Shown piece by piece: positions 1 through 12,700 of a DNA stretch of 64,000 bases. The first letter of the stretch is position 1. Each line of letters opens with the position of its first letter. The DNA is from Hofstenia miamia (taxonomy: Eukaryota > Xenacoelomorpha > Acoela). The stretch spans positions 762,882 to 826,881 of the forward strand of contig SCFE01000078.1 in assembly GCA_004352715.1 (NCBI GenBank). The letters run 5' to 3'. The position numbers and the translations under genes were made by a program. The notes under the pieces were generated by a model. It was not told the DNA's origin, did no database searches, and was given only the letters and a program-made list of their open reading frames with translations.

Positions 1-3000
1 TTTACAATAATCAAATGTCCACGTAATTTAACAGGATCAAATTCTTTCCCCTCGCAAAATTAAATTTGAGCAACAATAAGCACCATCGAGGGGACGTCAA
101 ATTAGCAATAGCAACCTGAGATCAAAAATAAACACTGATGTCAGAGTGACGTAGAAATACAAAATAAATGTTTAGAGAATAAAATCACCAAAAGTCCCTG
201 AGCGACTCTACAATATGAATTGAAGTCTAACAAACACCATGTGAGATTTTATTAAGCTAGATATTAAAAAACTGAGACAAATACAGAGCACCATTTTAGC
301 ATCTTGGTAACAGTAAATTATTTCAGTGATTGATCTTCATCATTGATATTGTTGGAAATTACCAATTGGTAGTTATGTTTGGAGAGCTGAATATAGGGCT
401 CATTAATTACTTGTGAATCTAAAGTAATTTAATGAATTTAGTGTATTTAATGATGCCCCTAAACCCACCTACAATATGCTTGGAAAGAAGTAGAGATAGC
501 AACTATTAAGAATGCTAGTAACAATGTTGTTTTATGTTGTTACATAATTGTTTTAGCATTACCTTTATATTCAAAATAACATTTTATACTTCTAAACAGT
601 TCTAGCATTGCTGCTTAAACAAACACAAGCCCAATAAAGGATAGACCATTATTTTTCAGATCATGTCAAGCATATTCAATACAAACATGTGTTCAACATT
701 TAAATGACTGTCTTGAATATAAATGATAACAATGAACATAAAAATCTGCTAAATTTAACAAAAATTTAAAAATAGAAAAATTAAGCACAATTTTGGAATA
801 GTACTTTCTTAAATTGTAACTCTTCTATTTAACAGTCAATTTTCAGGGTGTCCAAATATTCATGAATAAATTATTTTGAAAATTCACTTATCTTGTATAT
901 TATAATTTTCACAAATTTAAAATTTCAAAAAAGGTTTTGCAAATCATTTTTTATATTAAAAGGATCTAGTAATAAGAATAACAAAGTGAGTTTTGTTTCT
1001 GAGCATCTGCTAACTGATTATCTATTACTAAAGTTGTTATTATGATGCTCGTGGTTACTGCAGCAACCAAAAGTATGAAACAACTACAAAAAACAAAAAA
1101 CAACCAAAATTGCTATCTGGGATATTATCAAAAGTGTTAAAACACTAACCATACATAATTTTTTATCAAATTAGTTTCTACTAGTGAGTACTACTATCAA
1201 ATGTTGCTGGCAGAAGGCTGAAAGAGCACTACACTTTAACTAAAACATAATATGGATTGAATATCAGGATTGATTAAATTGGGAGGATATCCATCTCATG
1301 AAGAATTTTAAACCAATGATGTTTCTGATGATTATAAAAGTTATGAATGTAACACATTATTGGAATTAATAACTGAGCTAATATGTGTAATGATTGCTAT
1401 CAGAGAGGTGCTTTTAATCCCATCAAATACCAAGCAATTTCTTTTCAGAAAAATTAGAGCATCCTGTCTCATAAATCTACTATATCCATAATTAAATGTT
1501 TTTTATAAACATCAATGATTGTTTTTATAAGTTTTTCTGGGAGATTTTGTCTTACCTAACTGAGTTTGAGTTTTTAAATTCTGCATACTCCAATGTAACT
1601 TGAAGCAAATGTAAAATTGATACAATGCAGAGCTTTGAGGTACTTTATTGATTTTTGAGTTTGAAGAAAAGTCTGTTCTATTGATTTTTCTCAAATTCAC
1701 TTTTTAACATTTTAATTGGCAGTAGTGCTGAATATAGATAACAATTTAGTATTTCTTACAAAAATCTTGTTCAAACACTTGCTAGAATTTTATGACATTC
1801 TATATTTTCATTTTTGAGAATTTATTTTACTTGGATATATCTATTAAAAATTTATGACATTTATATATTGTTAAGAGGTTATGCATTCATAGTTTAAAAA
1901 TTAAACAAACTGTGCAGATTACTAAGAAAAATTTTGTAGTATCTGCAAATGTTAGATTTGCAAACTGCACTCAACTATTACTAAGTTTGAGATTAGGGTT
2001 TTGTTTGAAACATTAACAAATCTTAATTTAGCAAACAGAAGCTTTCTCTGTTTTTACAAATATCCAAATTGAACTTTTTAATGATCTAAACTATTGTCAG
2101 AAAAGACTTACTAAGTTTCATTAAGGGGTCTTGTATCAAGATTGACATCATTCATCATCAAAAAGCTGTTTTCATACTCTAGCATCAAAAGCAATGTATA
2201 TTGTTAATTTCAGATTCACCTCTATAAAAAGTACATGTGCATACTAGTTTGCCATTGGAAACTTAATATTTTACATAATATGAATTTGCATAGCCTTCAT
2301 TTCCTTAGGCACACATTTTGTGAGCTATTCTTTCTCTGTGTAGTAGATGCCATTCATGCATTTTCAAAAGTAACTAAACTGTGCATTAACAAAATTCTGA
2401 AATAAATTGATCATAATGTTACTTTAAAATTTACAATAAAAGTGGTATATGAAAAGTTGATGAATAGAATTTTAAATGACGTCACAATTTCAAAGTTTAT
2501 TGGAAATTAAGCAAAGCAACGTGAAATTCAGTTTTTCATTTAGATTAATACAATATTTTCAATCGTATTAGTCTTTTTGTATTAAGATATGCTTTATTTT
2601 TGCAATACTTATTCAGTATGCACTAAATATTGGCATGCAAATATACTCAGCTTATAATATTTTAAGTGCTATTTTGCTGTAAACCACTTTGCTTCAGATT
2701 TTGTTTCGAGATGAACTGTTTATTGAAATTACATTATTTCAGTATCGAATTAAAAACTTTAAATTCTTGTTTTATAATGAAAAAAGAATTCTTGTTTCCG
2801 AAATTTCCATGCTTTCTTATAATTGGAAGTTTATCTTTTGTCTTAAATGTCTAGTATTCAGTTAATTCCTTTCAATATATATATTCTAATAACAATTTTT
2901 GTACTTCAGAATTCGTTATGGTTTCGCTTTATAGGTTAAACAAATTTTGTTTATCGCATTTTACCATTAATTTTTTTATGTATTCACTTTTAACAAAAAC

Positions 3001-3612
3001 ATTAAATGTAGATACATTAAACAAGTTCAACCAATTGCAACAATTGTATTTTAATGTTGCATGAAACCTAGCCATAATACAATACATTTTTATTTTCAGC
3101 GGAAATAAGTATTGTGCGAAATTTGTACATAATGCTTAAATATATTGAAAGCGTGTACTGCGAATTTAAAATTTGATGTGCTACATATGTATTGTCATTA
3201 TTTACTTTAGTCAATCCAGTTGGAATGATGGCATACAACAATTACGCTTTAATACTAAATCTAACCCTGCACCCAATAACTAAAAAATTCCAAAAAATTA
3301 AACATGATTGAGTGAAATGCAATTTTTTACACTAGTTGGGTGAATGTTTAATAACTATGTTATGGCGTTATTCCAATTAGGTCTTCTAAAGTAAATTAAC
3401 GCCATTTACCAATTCTTACACTAAATTGTTGTTTTTTACGCATACTCTTCCAATTATCTTGCATAGTAATGTCGTATTTACTTTATGTGAATGAATTTGA
3501 CAGTCAAATGTTGCATTTTTAATACCAGGTGTAAAATTTTGTTGTTTAAACTATTTAAGATGTATACCATCGATCCATTTGTTCTGATGCCAAAATTAAT
3601 TTTAGTAATACC
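1..3612. other. Upstream non-coding DNA, no gene seen
   Basis: This is AT-rich sequence with only short random ORFs. No exon-like, transposase-like or RNA-gene signal was recognised. It should contain the promoter and 5' UTR of the TANC/rols gene, but I see no TATA box or initiator that I can defend. Confidence 0.5.
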
Positions 3613-3760
3613 ATGAGTGTCGCTCCTAATGGCCAGACGATGTGTCCTTGTTGTCGATTTTTGTTTGATCCTGGAAAACATCGATGTCTTTTAGATGCTT
3701 GTGGACATTACAGATGCTTTTTATGTATTTTTAAAAGCACTCCATGTATGCTTTGTATAG
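3613..3760 (+). CDS. rols/TANC: Exon 1: RING finger (C3HC4)
   Basis: Residues 1-49. Cysteines and histidine fall at C11, C14, C30, H32, C35, C38, C45 and C48, giving C-x2-C-x15-C-x-H-x2-C-x2-C-x6-C-x2-C, a complete C3HC4 RING zinc-binding pattern. RING domains usually recruit E2 ubiquitin-conjugating enzymes, so ligase activity is possible but not shown. An in-frame TAA lies at 3556-3558 with no intervening in-frame ATG. The exon ends one base into a codon, at a GT donor at 3761. Confidence 0.85.
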
Positions 3761-6700
3761 GTATTGCGTTTCTGTTTATTATTTTTGAATTTATTCGTAG
3801 AAACATCAGATAATAACAGTAATAGTCAACACCATATTGTATCAAAAGAAGACGTGAATCCTGCCAATAATTCAGAGCCTCTTTATAATTTATATGAACC
3901 AGGTAAATTTTTTTTGATAATATAGCACGTTATTGCTTAAAATGCATAACTATTATTTAAACTAATTGAAAGTTTCTAGATCCATTGCCTTTTGCTTTCC
4001 TTAATATAATAAACTACATTTAGCATCATGCATTGAATAATCATTTTGCCCACTTTGTTTCATATGTAAAATTAGTGCTCTTGCATACCAGGCTTTTCAG
4101 CTAACCAGTAGTCCTCAATACGTCGGAGACGGGGTGTAAACTTGGTTATTTATGTTGGGTAGACCCAAATAGAAAATTGCATAACTGTGATGCTCAATGG
4201 TAGATGGAATAAGACATGTGATGCAATCTGTATTTGACACTTTGAGTTGATCTACTTTTTTCTTTGATTTATTAATCGGGTTTTCCATGCTGCTGCGAGC
4301 GTTAGTCTCTGGTACTGCCTGGAAATTCTGTTTTTTTGTTGCGTCCAATTTATTGTCTTGTTTTTGCATCCACTTGGCTTACTTCATGTGTCTCACTGTA
4401 AATTTCATACATATTTGAAGGTAACTGCCTCAACCTTTGTCAGTGATTGGGATTGAAATGTCAATTCGGAAGTATATTTTCCTATCAATCTGATGTATTT
4501 ATTTTGTCTGGAAAAGGTTCTCTATTAAGTCAATTTATTAAATTTGAACTAAAAACTATATCCTCTGTGTTTGAGCATGCAAACAAACATTTTGTTAGCC
4601 ATTAGTGTTTTAAGTGCTGATTGACTTTTCACCAAATCGAAAAATTAGCCTATTCCATGTCTGTCATTTTATACCACTCCCAATGGATACATAATTCTTG
4701 AAGTAAGCTCATCAGGAGTACAAAGATTTAAAAATAATTTTCTACCACAAGCCATATAGAATTTGCCATCTTTTTTTAGAAGATTGTAAGCATACATATG
4801 AAGTACACCAACACCTATGCACCATTCAGTATATTTTCGGCGCCGAAGCGGTATTTTCGTTTAAAAAGTATTTTTTCTGACTACTATATATAGCTATGAC
4901 GTACTAAATATTTAGTAGCCTGCAAAACTCTCATCATTAGTTAGATGGAATGTGTATCTGAGATGCTCATTCCCTAGAGCCACTTCTAGATTTTGAAGTA
5001 TTGACGGAATCATTAACTTTCGCACAAATTTACCAAAAAGTGACCCAATACGTAGTTCTATAAAAATCTTCCACCTTTTTGCCTGCTTCAATAACATTGC
5101 GTTTTCTCTAGAAAAATTTTGTCAAAGTCCATAAAGGAACTAGAACGATTTATGAAATATTAATTGTTCGGATATTTGGATGTGAAAATCTAGAAAGATT
5201 TACGAAATATTTAATTGTTTGTTTTGACGAATTTCTTAACGATTGCGTCTTAGATATTTTTAATTATAGAAATTCTACATACCTCATTATATTTATGACA
5301 TCAACTGAACAAAAAGAGCATTTTAAACATGCATTTAATCTACAAAATCAGAAACACTGTTCATATATTATATGGTTGGATCTGTTTGATGAACTAATTT
5401 TTATTCATGGGCGAATTTCATTCAATTAGTTACGTTAATTTCAGTCTGGAACTTGCGGACACCATATTACTGCTTGGAAGTTGCTCTGAGTTCGGACTGG
5501 AATTACCTAGAAATTGATAAGTTGAAATGCGCGGGCACTGTAATAATCATTTCCCAGTATCGGATGGTAATTGACGAAATCTGGCCAGACTGATTTTGGA
5601 AATATCTTTGTGAAGTCGTGCAATCTTGAGTCATTGAGCTTCATTTTAGGTGCTTTCCAACTGTTCTCATGTGATATCTTTAATTCCTAAAAAAATTGAG
5701 ATTTATAACATCTTCTAACCATAGCTAGTTTCGAATAGTTCTTAAGCGAAGTTTATCAGTTAAAATATAGGGAATGACTGCGATTGCTGTTTATAATAAG
5801 TGTTAAACCATTACGAAACTGAATAATTTTAGTTCCGAATGGAAATTTCCCAACACAAAATGTGCGATTAATTACACCCATAATTGAGGAAGATAGTCAA
5901 TTATCAGAAGATGACGATGAAAAGGAAGATGTTGAACCCCCCTCTGTTGACCAGGCTGCCAGTCATATTATGTGCCATTTACAGGTTAGACTTGCTATTA
6001 TTTATGATTGAATCTTCTGGGATATTTTTGGAATAGGATAATTTTGTGTCCAAGCATTGTTAATTTTACCCATAATAATTATATAATGGTCATTTTTCGA
6101 TACTTCTAATTATGTTTCTTTACTTTTATTGATTTCCTTAATGTTGGTTGCTTTTAAGATTTTTTATTGGTACAGGTTGCCCATCACTAATCCGGAATCT
6201 TCAGTAATACGGAAACTTCAATAATCTGGCAGGCAATAGTGATTTCTAATATTTAAATTAATTTTAATTATAATGTAGTGCCACTGCTATGTGAATATTT
6301 ACTTAGTTTCATTTATTTATAAAAAAAATTTGTTCGACTAATTGATTTGTTTATTAGTTATATTTATATTCATCAAATTATAGTGTTTTATGGAATATTC
6401 TAATATTAAGATGATACAGTTAGATAACGGGTTTTGGTGTATAACTTAATAACTAATCCAGCACCTTTCAGGTCTCAATGATGACGGATTAGTTATGCTC
6501 AACCTGTACTATTTAAATGTTTTCTTAAAGGCTGTAATATAATTATGTTGCTAAAGAATTAAAGTGTGTGCTAGTTATTTTTCATTATAGGCCATCAAGA
6601 TTGATCATGAGTTTGTTTGCAATGCACTTAATGTAAATATTTATATATTTATTACTTCTCTTTTATAGCAAGTGATATCTGGGCGGCCGTTGCCACCACC

Positions 6701-9700
6701 TCCCAACCATTTATCAGTTGGTACAGATAGTGATGGATCTGTTGCTGATCCTATCTACTGTAGCATTTCTTCTGACGAAGTGTATACAGCAGAGAAGTCT
6801 GCAGCTAGTTGCCAAACAGATGATTCCCCTTTATATGATCATCCTGTTACTAGGTATAACATTGCATACCACTTGTTTTTAGAAGCTATTTATGTGAAAT
6901 ATTACCAAAGAACAATGGTGCTTCTTCTAATCATTTTAATTTATTAACATATCAAATTTCAAGTATGTATTTTTTTGATTATAGCCAACCATATTTAAAT
7001 CTAATCTTTAAAAATTTATGCACTTAATTGATAATTTTGAATACATTTTCCTATTTTTCACCCAAAATCAAATAAACAATCACATGTTAGAGCTTTTAAT
7101 TAAAATATCTCGAAAATGTAACGATTTTTTCTGGTCTGCCAATCCTTCATGGTAATCTAGTTATCTCGGTTGTTCCAACGCAATAGCTTAGTCACTAGTT
7201 TACAGGCTTGACAATTAACTTAATAAAGAATTTGCTTTATTATTCTAAAACAATTGTATGTAAGTGATGAATAGTTGTTTTATATAACGGCGTCTGCTTT
7301 CCATAAGGAAATCTTTTGTAAAATTTAAACCTCTTGAACGCCTCCTAAAGGCAGTGTGAAACTATATAGATGTAGCTGAAAATATACTTTCAAAAAGCTG
7401 AAACACAATTTTTAATAGTTTTTCATTAATAACACATCACTGTTTCTTTTTAAGTTTAAGATCCTCAATTTCAACGGCTTACAATCAGTCGTTAAACAAT
7501 TAAATCATTTTTAGATTGGTAGAAAAGTGTTTCTCGCTTTTACATCTTAGTATCTGCACACTGGAATTCAATGGATTGTTGTTTAAATGATTTTTTGCAG
7601 TATGCTATATCCTGCAAATGTTTTTCCAATTTTATCAAAATGAACAAACTTTTCCACCGAACATTTCGCATATTACATACAAGTGTACTTTCTAAATTTA
7701 GCTCAATTTGCTACTTATTCAAAATGCTTAATTTTATTCGAAGTTGAAGACTAGTCAATTTTTGAAGCCTCTAATCGGGTCTCTGAGAAATCATTAAACT
7801 ATTCTTCGTCTTCTCAGTTTTGATCAACTATGTTATTTCAAACGATTTTCCGACATCGTTGCATTAGTGATATATACCTTCATTAAAATTTCTTAATACA
7901 TTATCAAAATAATTCATTGAATTACATGTATGATGCCTTCCACATTATTATTTTAAGTTGACTAAGTCCACAAACAAACCAAATCGTTCACCAATAGTAT
8001 CTTAAAATGCAAAAACTACTTTGACTCTATATTGGATCGTTTCTAGGCGCGTTATTAGGACAAGGTTTTACCCGTATCCAGTCCAATAACCGTAGGTTCA
8101 ATATTACAGCAACTAATGTGCTAATATTTGTAAACTAGGGCTGTACGGGCAAGCTAATATTGCTCCTGCTATACCCACCTGTCTTATCCAAAGTTCGTAC
8201 TCGTACCTGCCATTTCTGTAATGATTTTATCCTACCCACAATCGTGGTAGCCGTACCCGGTAAATTCCCGTAACTATTATAGCCATACCCGTACATAATT
8301 GCTCCTTACCAAATCTAAATCCTTATATAACTCAAAATATACGTTGATTCAAGTTTCGATTTTCAAATATTCTTACACTAGGTTAAAAGAAAATGAATTC
8401 TATCCTCAAGATAAATAAACGGTTAATTAGTACTTTTATTTTGTACTAATAAATTTCATTCGTTTTCCGTTATTGACAATGCTTAAACGTTCAACGACAA
8501 ATTGCCAATATTGTTTCAATAAGATAACTTATTCTTTCTGTATTTTGCTTTTATTCTTTACCCGTGCCCTTAAAACTTGTCGTATCCGGATTGTCCGTAG
8601 GCAGTGGTGCGTTTAAGAGGAGCGGTCGTCCCCCTTTTTTAGGGCCAGCTGTAAACAGTTAATTAAAATATTCTCTTTTCCTCGAAATTGAAAGTAGTTC
8701 ACTTTATTTCAAGATTTCATCAATCGCTTTGCTGCTAAAAACAGACTATTGTATTTTGTTTAAATTTACTTTTGTTCAAAAAGTACGGATAGGTAAAGGG
8801 TAATAACCACTTGTAGATCCGTACTCTCACAAGGCCAGAATTGCAGTTAAGTTAGGTCCACCTTTATTGAAGAACTAAAATAATAATGCCTTGTTAAAGC
8901 AAAAGCAGCACATTAACAAATTTTCAAAATAACACGCGAAAACAATTGAAATCTATGTAGTGATAGCAATGAACATGTGATTATACTAAAATTTTGCTTT
9001 CTTCACCACTTTAATAAGGATAATATGTTTTCCATTTTATGGAAACACTATATGTGAACTTGCAAGGTTATTGCTCGTACAAAAAAAATTATTAATGGTT
9101 GTTGCCTTTGTTCTGGATGATTATAAATTCATAAGACTAAAATAATGAAGTTATTATATTTGAATGTCCATTTCATTTTTTTCAAAATTCTTATTCATTT
9201 AGATTTTTCAAAACTCTAACCTTTCATTGCTCAATATTTTTAGGCCATCTCTTAGCGTATCACATTCTGCAGATTTGAGTGAGTACACTCGTCCTAGAAT
9301 GTTAGTAGCTGAGAATCGACTTTATCAACGGCTGTCCTACAGGCAAAGTATTGATGACGATTGCATTACTTACGAACCTGCCTCTCAAAATTCCACGGAA
9401 TCATTCGATAAGATTTTATCTCTTGGTATGTCAATTTGTTAGAACTCCTTCAAATTTCTGAAATATCATGAATGCTGATTGCAAACATTTATTGTTCTCA
9501 ATGAAAGTTTGCAAAACAAGGCCTGTTTATACAATATCTACAGCAACTGTTTCTTCACTATTAAATAACGTTTGCATTAATTGAATTTTGTAGAAAATGC
9601 AAAATTTTGATGTTTCTAATATCTATACTAGAACGCAAACTAAATGATTATAAATAAGTATATATTAGTATTTGAGAAACCTTTATTTTTATCAGTTCTT

Positions 9701-12700
9701 TAATACCAATGTATACTGTTTTATCAGTAGTTGTCGATGGTTAAAAAATGTTTAGTAACTTTTCAATATCACTTATGTCTAAGCTATTTTTTTAATTTTG
9801 CAAATAGATGGAATTTGAGAATAACCCAAAACTGGATGCAAAGTGATGTCTAATCATACTCTAACTTGTTTCAGTTTCAATTAGGACTCAATTTTACATT
9901 TCTTATTGAATTCAGTTTCAGTTTTGATCGATTTATTTCAGTATTCTTAGTTTCAGTTTCTGGTAAAAACACTTATTGTTATGTCCGTCTTTTGAACATT
10001 TTATATTTTCTATGCGCTGTTAAGCGGCGCAACGGTTTGAACGCATTGAAAATTTACTAAAAATTTAGCAGTGCTTGGCCGCAACTCGGTATTCCCAGTT
10101 TTGCAGCTTATCCATAAGGGTTAAGGCGTTAATGATTGCAAAGAATTGTAAGGTGTCAAAGAAGTTCAGCAAAATTTGAAATTGAATTTGTGCAAAAATT
10201 TGTGACATGTCGCTCGAAAACAAATTGTGAAGAAACTGGAATTCATTTCAACTCACCACGAGAATTGTGTAATGTATTCTTACTCATGATCTTGCATAAA
10301 ATCAATTATTTCCAAGTGTGTGCAGTATCGTTCCTTCTACCTCTTTTAACCGTAAATTCTATCATCATTAACTTCTTCAGACCATTGGAAAATATTGGAA
10401 ATATCCCAGAAGAACGAATAGAATTGGCATTGACTATTAGCCACTGGTTTTCGCTTTTGGAGTTGTGTAACTATTTATCAATTTCAGAAGGCTGAAAAAA
10501 ATGATTTTTGCGTTTTATTGACAAAATATCATGCTTCAGCTCTATAATGCTGCGCTGATAATTTTTTAATTGTCTCTGCATTTTCTTTTAGCTTTCACCT
10601 AGCCACAAAGTTTTAATTTTCTGCAAAACGTTTGTCATTTGAAAAATCCAAACAGTGATTAGAAAACAAGTTTCGAATTACATCTAGAGAATCCTTAGTT
10701 TTGCAAAAAAGTTTTTAAAGTATATCTAACCAAGAGGCCTTTTCTTTCAACATATCATGTTACAGGCATACGTTTTTCTTCCGTCACATTTAAATCCGTG
10801 CAGAATTTCTTGAACTCGGTATTAGAAATTTATTTTTTCACAACAGTTGTCACTTGATTTTTTTTTACGAAAAACAACATGAAAAAATCTGTTTTTTCAG
10901 CGTTTTAAATCTAGACTTTTTTTAATTATAAAACTATGTTACTTTTGCAACCTTACCTATTCATATCAACAATAAGACCTAATTCCTTTATTGGTCTTTA
11001 AAGACTAGCATATTGTAGCTTAGTCGAATTTTTATTTTGCTCACAATTTTGTCATGATACTGAGACGAAGAGTGCACTCTACAAAATACTTAAACAATAT
11101 CTCACGCACTTTGCAAGTAAAATCTCACGCAATTTCTTGCTATACTAATACTTTGTTCACCTAAATTATTGTATGTGTGCCTGTGGTTGTGTTATAAAAG
11201 GAGTCAAAGTTAAACTTTGTATACATATTAATCCCTCTCGGTATATGGTTACTTTGATCTTTGAATATTGTCAACAATTGTCTGTTTATCAAAAACGCTG
11301 TCTTTTAATGCGTAAAATTTTATAAACACGTTCTATTGGTTTAGTTAAAATAGAATTGAATTTAAAACTCATCAGTTTCAAATAAACTGAAAATCTCACA
11401 TATTATGCAATATGTTCACATTTTTAAATGCGCAGTAAAGACTGTAGTGAAATATATAACACTCTCCATTGAAATGCCTTCCTGGGCAAGCAGAGCTATT
11501 GCCAGTTGAATTTACGATGAGACTAAGCATGGGTGAAGAGGTTTGTATTCGTCATCATTAGAACAATGGTAATCCATGAGAAGTACTTATTAAATTTAGC
11601 ATTGGAGTTCTGATACTTTGGACATTTTTGTTTTATGTACTAGTTATAATATCAGAATGTGGGAAGTGAAAATATTTTTAGATTGCACCAGAGATCGCTG
11701 TCTAAGCCTGATATGAAAAAACAACTAATTCTTTGTGGCTGAAAATATGTATTTTATCAAGATTGATGAATATTAATAATGTCCCATTGTGAATTGAAAG
11801 TACAATTCTAAAGGTGTTTACTTTACGAATTCGGTTTGAATTTGCGCTAGTTAAAAGTCATTCCAATGTTTCCAATAGATTTTGTCAGGAAATCGGAACA
11901 TTCGAAATCCCAGCTAGAATTTACTGTTTTACATAAGTGAGTGGTCATTTTTGCTTGAGGAAGTCACTTCATATAGTTTTGCTCATCACGGAAGCATTTC
12001 AAAGCGTTTCCCACCACGTCTGTTTTTATTCCTAATCATTTCAATAATTATGAATTGATTGATCTTGTCTTTCAACACATGTATCAAAACTTAGAAACTA
12101 CGCAATACGTTTTTACTTTTTCATACTACAATTAAGTGCGAACGTATCAATAAATTAACATACAAAACTCATTAATAGTTATTATATTCTGACTGCTATT
12201 TACTATCTTAACGCCATTTTATGCTGGTGATTGGATTTATTAATATTTTGTTTTCTAATTGCTTTCCCAATTTTTTTGGCAATCAAAGAATGACGAATAG
12301 TAATACTGAATTCTCTTTTTGTTTTTGCTAATTTGCTCGTACTGCAATAAAATAATCAAATTTGAAAAGTTTAAAAAGCACGGTTCTTTCGAAGTCTTTG
12401 TTTAACCAAGTTTTTTTCAAGTAGATTGACGTACTACCTGCCTTTATTAATTTTAAAATGAGGCACTCTTCCAACTTTGTTTCGAAAGCAATTTAAAGTA
12501 AGATAATATTTTGAATAGGCGTTTATTATAGTAAAAACGAAATTTTTGAGTGGGAATGTAAATAGTATCTTTAAATTATGGGTTATTTTGATAAATACCA
12601 AAACAGTTCGTATCAAATACTATTTACTTGCTACGTGGTCTCCGGAAATCCCCAGGGCGAATTGTTCGTGCAAGGAAAGTCAGTGATCTAAAAAAACGAA

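Noticed and set aside
8602-8820. Possible hAT element starting CAGTGGTGCGTTTAAG
   Set aside because: Only one end is convincing; the candidate partner near 8813 matches poorly and there is no 8-bp duplication.
10136-10495. 119-residue open frame in intron 5
   Set aside because: No recognisable domain, no splice context matching the host gene, and composition like random AT-rich DNA.
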